A stretch of DNA of 33,162 nt from positions 1-33,162 of the forward strand of contig JBCBEX010000052.1 of NCBI GenBank assembly GCA_038528235.1, written 5' to 3'. Below the pieces are notes generated by a model. The model worked only from the letters and a program-made list of their open reading frames with translations. It was not told where the DNA came from and searched no databases. This stretch comes from JBCBEX01 sp038528235 (GTDB lineage: Bacteria; Bacteroidota; Rhodothermia; Rhodothermales; Rubricoccaceae). Positions 1 to 6,200 of the stretch are shown here, in pieces. A program made the position numbers and the translations under genes. The first letter of the stretch is position 1; the number at the start of each line of letters is the position of its first letter.

Positions 1-2
1 GG

Positions 3-1640
3 CTCTCGGAAGCGGACTTCGTCGCCTACTTCGAGTCCGTGGGTCTCTTTGGCGACGGGCCGCTGACGGGCATTTCACTGCCGCTGCTCTACATGCCGCG
101 CGACGTGGACGCCCCGCCCGTTGCGGGCGGCGGTTCGCAGGCGGCCAACCTCCTCGTGTTCCCGAACGCGGCGAGCCAGGCCTTCAGCCGAGAAGGATGC
201 CGGACGCTGACCTGCACGCTCGAAGCCATCGGCCGGTTTGTAGCGACGGCCTACGGCTTCGCGACGCTGGCCGGCGTCTTCGGGTCGGGCTGCGTCCTGC
301 TTGGCCTCCTCTGCGCACCGGGGATCGTGGCGGCGGCCCTCGTCCTCGGCGTGATTATGCTGGGCGTCACGCTCTACCGCAACTCAACCGGCCGACCGTG
401 CACGTCCACGCTGCTCTGTAGGCCGTTCTTCGGCTCCGACGACCCCAACGACATCCTCGGGCCCGACGGCTACGGCGATGCGAGGTGGGTGCCGCGTGAC
501 GAGCCGATGGCCTACCGCATCCGCTTCGAGAACAACCCGGAGACGGCAAACGCGCCCGCCAAGGAGGTCGTTATCACGCAGACGCTCGACGAGGACCTCG
601 ACCTGCGAACCTTCCGCGTGGAGCGCTTCGGCTTCGGGCCGTACGCGTTCGACCTGCCTGGCGAGGGCCGCGCGTTCTACGCCGACCGCCTCGACCTGCG
701 CGACTCGCTCGGCGTGTTCGTGGACGTCTCGACGACGCTCGACGCGCAGACCCGCGAGATCACGCTCGCGCTGCGCGCCATCGACCCGCAGACGGGCGAC
801 GTGACCCGCGACCCGCTCTCGGGGCTGCTCCCGCCGAACAACGTGCCGCCCGAGGGCGACGGCTTCTTCGCCTACCGCATCACGCCGCGCGAGGACGCCC
901 CCGACGCCGCCCGCATCGACGCGCAGGCCAGCATCGTCTTCGACAACAACGCGCCCATCGAGACGCCGCCGATCTTCAATACGCTCGACGCCTCGGCCCC
1001 GGTGAGCCGCCTCCGAACCGGTTCCACCGTCGTCCTCGACTCGACGAGCGTGCAACTCGCGTGGACAGGCTCGGACACGGGGGCGGGCCTGGCAGGCTTC
1101 GCGCTCTACGGCCGCCGCGTCGACGCTGGGGCCGCACGCTCGGGCAGCAGCGCCGCACCGCCGCCCTTCGCCACGACGACCGAGTTCGCGCCCATCATCA
1201 CGGGCACCACGGACTCGACCTACGTCTTCGAAGGCACCTTCGGGACAGCGTACGAGTTCTTTACGCTCGCTACGGACCTCGCGGGCAACACCGAGCCGAT
1301 GAAATCGGAGCCCGACGGCGGCGTGGTCGTGGCCGACGAGGACGACGGCGAGGCGGCGCTCCCGCGCGTCTTCGAGGTGCAGGGCGCCTACCCGAACCCG
1401 TTCCGCTCGAACGCGACGATCCAGTACGCGACCCCTGAAGTCGGCGACGTAGAGATCGTGATCTACGATCTACTCGGCCGCCGCGTGCAGGTCTGGGCGC
1501 AGCCGCAGCAGACGCCGGGCGTGCACCACCACAAACTCCAGTTCGACCGCCTCGCGAGCGGCCTCTACCTCTACGAGGTGCGCTTCGAGACCGAGTCCGA
1601 ACGCCTCCGCGAGACCGGCCGCATCACCCATGTCCGGTAG
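3..1640 (+). CDS. Secreted DUF7619-type protein with T9SS sorting domain (5' end outside window)
   Basis: The frame is open from the first bases of the window, so this is the C-terminal ~545 residues of a larger protein. From N to C it has a short linker, a strongly hydrophobic, cysteine-containing helical stretch (about bases 198-430), a DUF7619-type beta domain opening with DPND.LGPDGYGDARWV and closing with ASIVFDNNAPIETP, an Fn3-like segment (LAWTGSDTGAGLAGF), and a terminal sorting domain (YPNPFRSNATIQY ... IYDLLGRRV ... ASGLYLYEV). Such proteins are exported by the type IX system and held at or released from the cell surface; the sorting domain is normally cleaved. Domain order matches the last third of the 1543-residue protein at 20508-25139, so the two are paralogues. 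The specific role is unknown; adhesion or surface display is inferred only. Confidence 0.85.
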   Translation, partial: LSEADFVAYFESVGLFGDGPLTGISLPLLYMPRDVDAPPVAGGGSQAANLLVFPNAASQAFSREGCRTLTCTLEAIGRFVATAYGFATLAGVFGSGCVLLGLLCAPGIVAAALVLGVIMLGVTLYRNSTGRPCTSTLLCRPFFGSDDPNDILGPDGYGDARWVPRDEPMAYRIRFENNPETANAPAKEVVITQTLDEDLDLRTFRVERFGFGPYAFDLPGEGRAFYADRLDLRDSLGVFVDVSTTLDAQTREITLALRAIDPQTGDVTRDPLSGLLPPNNVPPEGDGFFAYRITPREDAPDAARIDAQASIVFDNNAPIETPPIFNTLDASAPVSRLRTGSTVVLDSTSVQLAWTGSDTGAGLAGFALYGRRVDAGAARSGSSAAPPPFATTTEFAPIITGTTDSTYVFEGTFGTAYEFFTLATDLAGNTEPMKSEPDGGVVVADEDDGEAALPRVFEVQGAYPNPFRSNATIQYATPEVGDVEIVIYDLLGRRVQVWAQPQQTPGVHHHKLQFDRLASGLYLYEVRFETESERLRETGRITHVR

Positions 1641-1644
1641 GTGG

Positions 1645-1668
1645 CCCGGCTCCGACAACGGAGCCGGG
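1645..1668 (+). terminator. Strong GC hairpin just after the first gene
   Basis: A perfect 10-bp stem CCCGGCTCCG / CGGAGCCGGG with an ACAA loop starts four bases after the stop codon. There is no T-run, so it may act as a 3' processing or stability hairpin or a weak terminator. It lies between convergent genes. Confidence 0.5.
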
Positions 1669-1700
1669 GTGTGCAGGTGTGGACGTATGCACGTGTGGAC
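1669..1700. repeat. Degenerate 8-bp-period array (GTGTGGAC-like)
   Basis: Four consecutive octamers: GTGTGCAG, GTGTGGAC, GTATGCAC, GTGTGGAC. The bases that follow (to about 1748) keep an 8-bp rhythm in the complementary sense (TTCACACG ... TTCGCACG TTCACC). The same unit, in the opposite sense, occurs at 3967-4006. Confidence 0.6.
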
Positions 1701-1799
1701 GAAGAATCGCCCCCTTCACACGCCCAGACTTTCGCACGTTCACCCCAAAGCCGACTTCGGAAACCACAGCCAACCGCGACGCTCCGTCCGGATTGGGCG

Positions 1800-2915
1800 C
1801 TACCGGCTCACCGCGCGGGCATAGTCCCAGGCCGCCTCAACGGCTTCCAGGGCGACGTTGTCGGTGACGCGCGCCGCGCCGATCTCGTCGAGGACGATGA
1901 AGCGGAGCCGTCCGGCTTGGCGCTTCTTGTCGGACTGCATCGCCGCGATCAGCTCGGCGTTGGTGAAGGCGTCGAGCGAGCCGGGAACGGGGAGCCGGGC
2001 CGCCAGCGCGTCGGCGCGCTCCAGCGGGAAGGCCTGCCGCAGCGTGTGCGAGAGGTGCAGCGCGGCGCGCATCCCCACCGCGACGGCCTCGCCGTGGGTG
2101 AACGTGCCATAGCCTGCCGCCTTCTCGATGGCATGCGCGAACGTGTGCCCGAAGTTGAGCAGCGCCCGGCGGCCGCCCTCGCGCTCGTCGCGGCTGACAA
2201 CATCGGCCTTGACCTCGGCGGAGCGGCGGAGCACGTGCGCGACGGCATCTGGCTCGCGCGCGAGGAGCGCGTCCCAATGTGCGTCGAGGAAGTCGAAAAA
2301 CGCGGCGTCGGCGATATAGGCGTACTTCACCACCTCGGCGAGCCCGCTCGTCCACTCGCGCTCGGGGAGCGTGGCGAGGACGGCCTGGTCGACCTGCACG
2401 AAGCGCGGCTGGTAGAACGCGCCGATGAGGTTCTTGCCCATCCGGTGGTTGATGCCCGTCTTGCCGCCGATGGCCGAGTCAACCTGCGCCACGAGCGAGG
2501 TCGGGACCTGGACGAGCGGGACGCCGCGCAGCGTGGTCGCCGCCGCGAAGCCTGCGAGGTCGCCCACAACGCCGCCACCGAGCGCGATCACTGGCCGCCG
2601 TCGGTCGATACCGTTCTCCAGCGCCCACGTCTGGATGCGCGCGAGGTGCACCATCGACTTCGTGCCTTCGCCTGCCGGGAGCACGAGCGCTTCAGGCCGC
2701 CAGTGGCGCTGCCGGAGCGTGTGCAGGAGCGGCCCGAGGTAATGCGATGCGACATGCTCGTCGGTCACCACGAAGCACGCGCCCGGCGACAGCCCGCGCA
2801 CCCGCATCCGCATCGGGAGGTCGTCGAGGCCGCCGAAATAGATCGGGTAGCCACGGTCCTCAGGCAGCGCCACCAGCACCGGCGAATGGTCGAGGGTCGA
2901 TGTTTGATGTTCCAT
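1800..2915 (-). CDS. aroB: 3-dehydroquinate synthase
   Basis: Catalyses the second step of the shikimate pathway, converting DAHP to 3-dehydroquinate with NAD and a divalent metal, in the cytoplasm. Family signatures are intact: the glycine-rich ALGGGVVGDLAGF near residue 110, PTSLVAQVDSAIGGKTGIN, the SGLAEVVKY helix, and the metal ligands in the LLNFGHTFAHAIE and HGEAVAVGM segments. At about 371 residues it has normal length. I chose the ATG at 2915; a TTG at 2927 would add four residues. The first codons run through a short 7-bp-type repeat (2889-2901), so the N-terminus may be partly repeat-derived. It lies downstream of the dehydrogenase gene on the same strand, 68 bases away, and may be co-transcribed. 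No other shikimate gene is nearby. Confidence 0.95.
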   Translation of the reverse strand: MEHQTSTLDHSPVLVALPEDRGYPIYFGGLDDLPMRMRVRGLSPGACFVVTDEHVASHYLGPLLHTLRQRHWRPEALVLPAGEGTKSMVHLARIQTWALENGIDRRRPVIALGGGVVGDLAGFAAATTLRGVPLVQVPTSLVAQVDSAIGGKTGINHRMGKNLIGAFYQPRFVQVDQAVLATLPEREWTSGLAEVVKYAYIADAAFFDFLDAHWDALLAREPDAVAHVLRRSAEVKADVVSRDEREGGRRALLNFGHTFAHAIEKAAGYGTFTHGEAVAVGMRAALHLSHTLRQAFPLERADALAARLPVPGSLDAFTNAELIAAMQSDKKRQAGRLRFIVLDEIGAARVTDNVALEAVEAAWDYARAVSR

Positions 2916-2983
2916 GTGGTCGTGCAAGCCCTGAATTAGCCTATTGCCTATCGTCTCTACTCCGCATCCTCAATCGGACATCG

Positions 2984-3775
2984 TCAATGGTCTATCGCCT
3001 GCGTCTCGATGATGCGACGGGTAACGGCGAGCGTCGGGCCGGTGGGGATGAAGCGCGAGGCGACGGCGCCGACCTTGTTGGGCAGCCCGCTTACGATGGT
3101 GCGCTTGCCCCGCAGCAGCGCGTCGAGGCCGACGGCAGCGACCTTCTCGGCGGTCTCGGCGACGCGGAAAAACTTTGCATTCATACCCGCCTCGTCGGCG
3201 AAGGCCGTGGCCGTGGGGCCGGGGCAGAGGCACGTCACCGCAACGCCGGTGCCGCCCACCTCGGCAGCGAGCGCCTCCGAGAAGCTGCGTACGTAGGCCT
3301 TCGTCGCCGCGTAGACGCTCATGAGCGGGATCGGCTGGTACGAGGCCGTGGAGGCGACGTTGAGCACACCGCCGCGCCCGCGCGCTAGCATCGCCGGGAG
3401 GAAGAGCCGCGTCAGGACGGTGAGGTTGGTCATGTTGAGCGTCGCCATGCCGTCCACGCTGGCCGCGTCTTGCTCGGCGAAGGCACCGACGTAGCCGAAC
3501 CCCGCGTTGTTGATGAGCACGTCGACCTCGTGCCCCGCTTCGGTGACGCGGTCGTAGAGCGCTTGGGCCGCTCCAGCCTCGCCGAGGTCGTGGGCGAGGA
3601 CGTCGACCTCGGCCCCAGCGCGGCGGAACTCGTCGGCGAGCGCGTTGAGCTTGTCCTCGCTGCGCGCGGTGAGCAGCAGCCGCGCCTGCTGGAAGGCGAG
3701 TTGGCGGGCCATCGCCTCCCCGATGCCGCTCGATGCGCCGGTGACGAGGACGGTCTGGCCGTAGTACGAATTCAT
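2984..3775 (-). CDS. Short-chain dehydrogenase/reductase (SDR)
   Basis: A classical SDR of 263 residues. It has the NAD(P)-binding TGASSGIG motif at residues 12-19, an LTARSED segment after beta-2 that suggests NADP preference, the LINNAGFG motif, the catalytic serine in VASTASY and the YAATK (YxxxK) pair, followed by CLCPGPTATAF. The sequence resembles the DltE/YqjQ-like group of oxidoreductases with broad or unknown substrates, so no reaction is assigned. The ATG at 3775 fits the SDR N-terminus. Six perfect copies of a heptamer lie only eight bases upstream of the start codon (3784-3825), where a ribosome would load; copy-number change there could alter expression. aroB follows on the same strand. 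Confidence 0.9.
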   Translation of the reverse strand: MNSYYGQTVLVTGASSGIGEAMARQLAFQQARLLLTARSEDKLNALADEFRRAGAEVDVLAHDLGEAGAAQALYDRVTEAGHEVDVLINNAGFGYVGAFAEQDAASVDGMATLNMTNLTVLTRLFLPAMLARGRGGVLNVASTASYQPIPLMSVYAATKAYVRSFSEALAAEVGGTGVAVTCLCPGPTATAFADEAGMNAKFFRVAETAEKVAAVGLDALLRGKRTIVSGLPNKVGAVASRFIPTGPTLAVTRRIIETQAIDH

Positions 3776-3783
3776 GGCGGGGT

Positions 3784-3825
3784 GGGTCGAGGGTCGAGGG
3801 TCGAGGGTCGAGGGTCGAGGGTCGA
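3784..3825. repeat. Six perfect tandem copies of GGGTCGA
   Basis: A 42-bp perfect heptanucleotide tandem repeat. On the minus strand it reads TCGACCC and ends eight bases before the dehydrogenase start codon. Related, more degenerate 7-bp arrays occur at 2889-2901, 11473-11514, 15296-15326 and 28509-28593. Confidence 0.9.
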
Positions 3826-3966
3826 AAGGTGCAGCGAGGGCGCGCCAGGCGTCAACGATACCGCTCCGATCTCGTTCATTCTTCGGGACGCCCTCGGTGC
3901 TCCCTCGTGGGACGCTGGCCCTGCTCTTTGTGGTTGGTGCCCGTCGAGCGACCTCGCCTTTACTCC
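3826..3966. other. Non-coding stretch between the dehydrogenase and prmC
   Basis: The divergent intergenic space runs from 3776 to 4067. Besides the heptamer array (3784-3825) and the octamer array (3967-4006), I see no gene, RNA fold or clear promoter here. It must hold the promoters for both directions. Confidence 0.4.
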
Positions 3967-4006
3967 CACACGTTCACACCTGCACACGTCCACACTTCAC
4001 ACGTCC
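3967..4006. repeat. Degenerate 8-bp-period array (CACACGTC-like)
   Basis: Five octamers in a row: CACACGTT, CACACCTG, CACACGTC, CACACTTC, ACACGTCC. It is the reverse-complement type of the array at 1669-1700. It lies about 60 bases before the prmC start codon. Confidence 0.65.
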
Positions 4007-4067
4007 GCTTGCCCCTCACCGGGCGGCACCGCTAGACTGCATGCTCTCCCCCACCGCTGCTGCCCCG

Positions 4068-4949
4068 ATGTCCGACCTGTCGCGCCGCGCCCTGCTCAAC
4101 GCCGCCATCACCCGCCTGCGCCTCGCGGGCGTTGAGGCACCCGAACGCAACGCCGAGTGGCTGCTCTCGCACGTCATCGGTGTGGGACGGGCGCACCTAC
4201 TCGCCTATCCCGAGGCGCTGCTCTCGGCCGACGAGGCCGCGCAGTACGAGGCGCTCGTCGCGCGGCGGCTGGCCCGCGAGCCGCTGCAGTACGTGACGGG
4301 CGAAGCGCACTTCTACGGCCTCGCGCTGCGCGTCGAGCCCGCCGTGCTCATCCCGCGCCCGGAGACGGAGGAAGTCGTCGAGGCCGCGCTGAAGACGATC
4401 GCCGACGCCGACGCGCCGTGGGTGCTCGACATCGGGACGGGCAGCGGGGCCATCGCGCTGGCGGTGAAACACGAGCGGCCCGACGCCGAGGTGTTCGCCG
4501 TGGACGTGTCGGCCGAGGCGCTCGACGTGGCGATGCGCAACGCGCAGCGGCTCGGCCTCGACGTGGCGTTCGTGCACGCCGACCTCTTCGACCCGCGCTT
4601 CACCGAGCGCGTCGAGAACCGCTTCGACCTCGTGCTCTCGAACCCGCCCTACGTCCCCGACGACGAACTCGACACGCTCCAGCCGGAGGTGCGCGACTTC
4701 GAGCCGGAGGGCGCGCTCGTCACCGGCGGCGACCCGCTGCGCTTCTACCGCGCGCTCGCCGTCGTCGGGGCCGAGTTGCTCAAGCCCGGCGGCTGGCTCG
4801 TCGTGGAGACGCACGCCGACTACGGCCGGGCCGTGCGCGACCTGTACGCCAGCGAGGAGGGCTTCGGGCAGGCAGCGCTACGCCAGGACCTCGCCGGGCG
4901 CGACCGCATCGTGCTCGCCCAGCAGCCTGCGCACCCGCGCTCCGAGTAG
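4068..4949 (+). CDS. prmC: Peptide chain release factor N5-glutamine methyltransferase
   Basis: Methylates the glutamine of the GGQ motif in release factors 1 and 2 using S-adenosylmethionine. The 293-residue protein has the family's N-terminal helical domain (LNAAITRLRLAGVEAPERNA), the ..PLQYVTGEAHFYGL segment, IPRPETEE, the SAM-binding VLDIGTGSGAIAL (D121 region) and the catalytic NPPY at residues 192-195. I chose the ATG at 4068 because the homologous region begins there; an ATG at 4041 would add nine residues. The usual partner prfA is not in the window. The GNAT gene follows 13 bases downstream. Confidence 0.95.
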   Translation: MSDLSRRALLNAAITRLRLAGVEAPERNAEWLLSHVIGVGRAHLLAYPEALLSADEAAQYEALVARRLAREPLQYVTGEAHFYGLALRVEPAVLIPRPETEEVVEAALKTIADADAPWVLDIGTGSGAIALAVKHERPDAEVFAVDVSAEALDVAMRNAQRLGLDVAFVHADLFDPRFTERVENRFDLVLSNPPYVPDDELDTLQPEVRDFEPEGALVTGGDPLRFYRALAVVGAELLKPGGWLVVETHADYGRAVRDLYASEEGFGQAALRQDLAGRDRIVLAQQPAHPRSE

Positions 4950-4962
4950 CCGCACCCCTTTC

Positions 4963-5427
4963 GTGTCTGACGCCCTACCTCCCGCCACGTGGCACCGCGA
5001 CGGCTTTACCGTCACCACCGACCGCACGCGCTTCGACGTGGCCGCGATGCAGGCGTTTCTGGCGACGGAGTCCTATTGGAAGCGCGGCGTCCCGCTCGAC
5101 ATCGTCCAGCGCGCTGCCGACGGCTCGCTCTGCTTCGGCCTGTTCGACGGGAACGACGGCGGCCGTCAGATCGGCGGCGCGCGCTGCGTGACCGACACCG
5201 CGACGTTCGCCTACCTCGCCGACGTGTACATCCTCGACACGTACCGCGGGCGCGGCCTCGGGCAGTGGCTCATGCGCTGCATCCTCGACCACCCCGGCCT
5301 TCAGGACGTGAGCCGCTGGCTCCTCACCACGCAGGACGCGCATGCGTTCTACGAGCAAGTCGGCTTCGAGCGCGTGCCCTTCCCCGAGCGCTTCATGGCC
5401 GTGCTCAAGCCCGACCCGTGGACGTAG
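4963..5427 (+). CDS. GNAT-family N-acetyltransferase
   Basis: A single-domain GNAT protein of 154 residues with a GTG start. The acetyl-CoA-binding motif A is visible as VYILDTYRGRGLGQWLM, preceded by a beta strand TATFAYLADV and followed by WLLTTQDAHAFYEQVGFE, the usual motif-B helix ending in YE..GF. It resembles the small bacterial GNATs of COG0454 type whose substrates are usually unknown. The 13-base gap to prmC suggests co-transcription, but prmC does not predict its substrate. Confidence 0.88.
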   Translation: MSDALPPATWHRDGFTVTTDRTRFDVAAMQAFLATESYWKRGVPLDIVQRAADGSLCFGLFDGNDGGRQIGGARCVTDTATFAYLADVYILDTYRGRGLGQWLMRCILDHPGLQDVSRWLLTTQDAHAFYEQVGFERVPFPERFMAVLKPDPWT

Positions 5428-5428
5428 A

Positions 5429-5447
5429 ACGCGAGGCTTTTTCGCGT
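5429..5447. terminator. Hairpin between convergent GNAT and antitoxin genes
   Basis: ACGCGA / TCGCGT, a 6-bp stem with a 7-base loop containing a T4 run. It spans nearly the whole 19-base gap between the two converging stop codons, which suits a bidirectional terminator. The stem is short. Confidence 0.35.
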
Positions 5448-5683
5448 CAGAGCCGATCACGCTCTTCAGGCTCTGCATCTGGCACTTGTGCTAGGGCGGC
5501 CTCATACCGTTCGTGGCTGCCCCGACGTGCCCGCTCTGCGAGGTAGTCTTCCGTCATCAGCGCTGACGCCTTCTCTGCTACGGCCGAAGCAACAAACTGC
5601 TCAATCGTGACCCCCTCTCGCTCTGCAAGTTGGGCCAGGTAGGCCTGGATCGAACGGGGCAGTTGAATCTCGATAGCGTTCAT
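5447..5683 (-). CDS. Putative RHH/HicB-like antitoxin
   Basis: A 78-residue protein with an N-terminal ribbon-helix-helix-like pattern (IEIQLPRSIQAYLAQLAERE, then EQFVASAVAEK) and an acidic, helical C-terminus (ALAQVPDAEPEERDRL) of the kind that wraps a partner toxin. Small proteins with this layout are found beside PIN-domain toxins and are usually annotated as CopG- or HicB-family antitoxins. Its ATG overlaps the stop codon of the PIN gene by four bases (ATGA), so translation is probably coupled. It is the second gene of the pair, whereas antitoxins more often come first. Confidence 0.75.
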   Translation of the reverse strand: MNAIEIQLPRSIQAYLAQLAEREGVTIEQFVASAVAEKASALMTEDYLAERARRGSHERYEAALAQVPDAEPEERDRL

Positions 5684-6105
5684 GGGAGTACACCGATCTC
5701 GGTCAGAAACGTGCGTGGCGTGAGGGCGCGAAGACCAAACCGTTCAACGCCGCGAAAATCTTTCAGGTTGTAGGTGATGATGTCAGCCTGGGCAGCGACC
5801 GCTAATTCGAGTACAAAGTCGTCCGCCGGGTCGCGGAGGAGTGGGCGCCATAGATAGTGGATGCGATGCGGCTTCGCCACCGCCGCGTGGAAATCAAGCA
5901 CCGCTTCGACGACCGAAAGCGGCACAAATCGCCCGGCGACTTCGCGCCGCAAGACGTCTTCGTGCTCGAAGGCCAGTGCCACGGAGAGGTGGAGGTCGAA
6001 GTGCCCGCGCCCGACTAACTCGAGCAGCCGAAAGGACGCACCTCGATTGGACCGGAGGCCCGCAACGAGCACGTTCGTATCGAGGATGATCTGGGGGCGC
6101 TGCAT
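5680..6105 (-). CDS. Putative PIN-family toxin (COG1569-like ribonuclease)
   Basis: A 141-residue PIN-domain protein. It starts with the IILDTNVLVAGLRS strand-helix, with D9 as the first acidic metal ligand, and carries the later acidic cluster DPADDFVLELAVAAQADII and YNLKDF. PIN toxins are Mg-dependent RNases neutralised by a cognate antitoxin. The antitoxin-like gene overlaps its stop codon. Upstream on the minus strand (6106-6150) there is TTTG and, 22 bases on, TAGCTTTA, near matches to the Bacteroidota -33/-7 promoter (TTTG, TAnnTTTG) though the spacing is a little long; transcripts would then start very close to the ATG. Antitoxin partnership is inferred from position. Confidence 0.82.
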   Translation of the reverse strand: MQRPQIILDTNVLVAGLRSNRGASFRLLELVGRGHFDLHLSVALAFEHEDVLRREVAGRFVPLSVVEAVLDFHAAVAKPHRIHYLWRPLLRDPADDFVLELAVAAQADIITYNLKDFRGVERFGLRALTPRTFLTEIGVLP

Positions 6106-6200
6106 TGCGTTAAAGCTACACGCAGGCAGACAAGTACCCTCAAAGCACAGACCGATCTCATGCGTGCTTGCTCTCCATGCGTCTCAGGCTCCCATAGCGG

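Noticed and set aside
1641..2939. 432-codon plus-strand frame
   Set aside because: Antisense to aroB and running through repeat sequence at its 5' end.
3784..3825. CRISPR-like array
   Set aside because: The units are contiguous 7-mers without spacers and no cas gene is present.
3470..4135. 221-codon plus-strand frame across the dehydrogenase start and the repeats
   Set aside because: Runs antisense through the SDR and through heptamer and octamer arrays; no conserved sequence.
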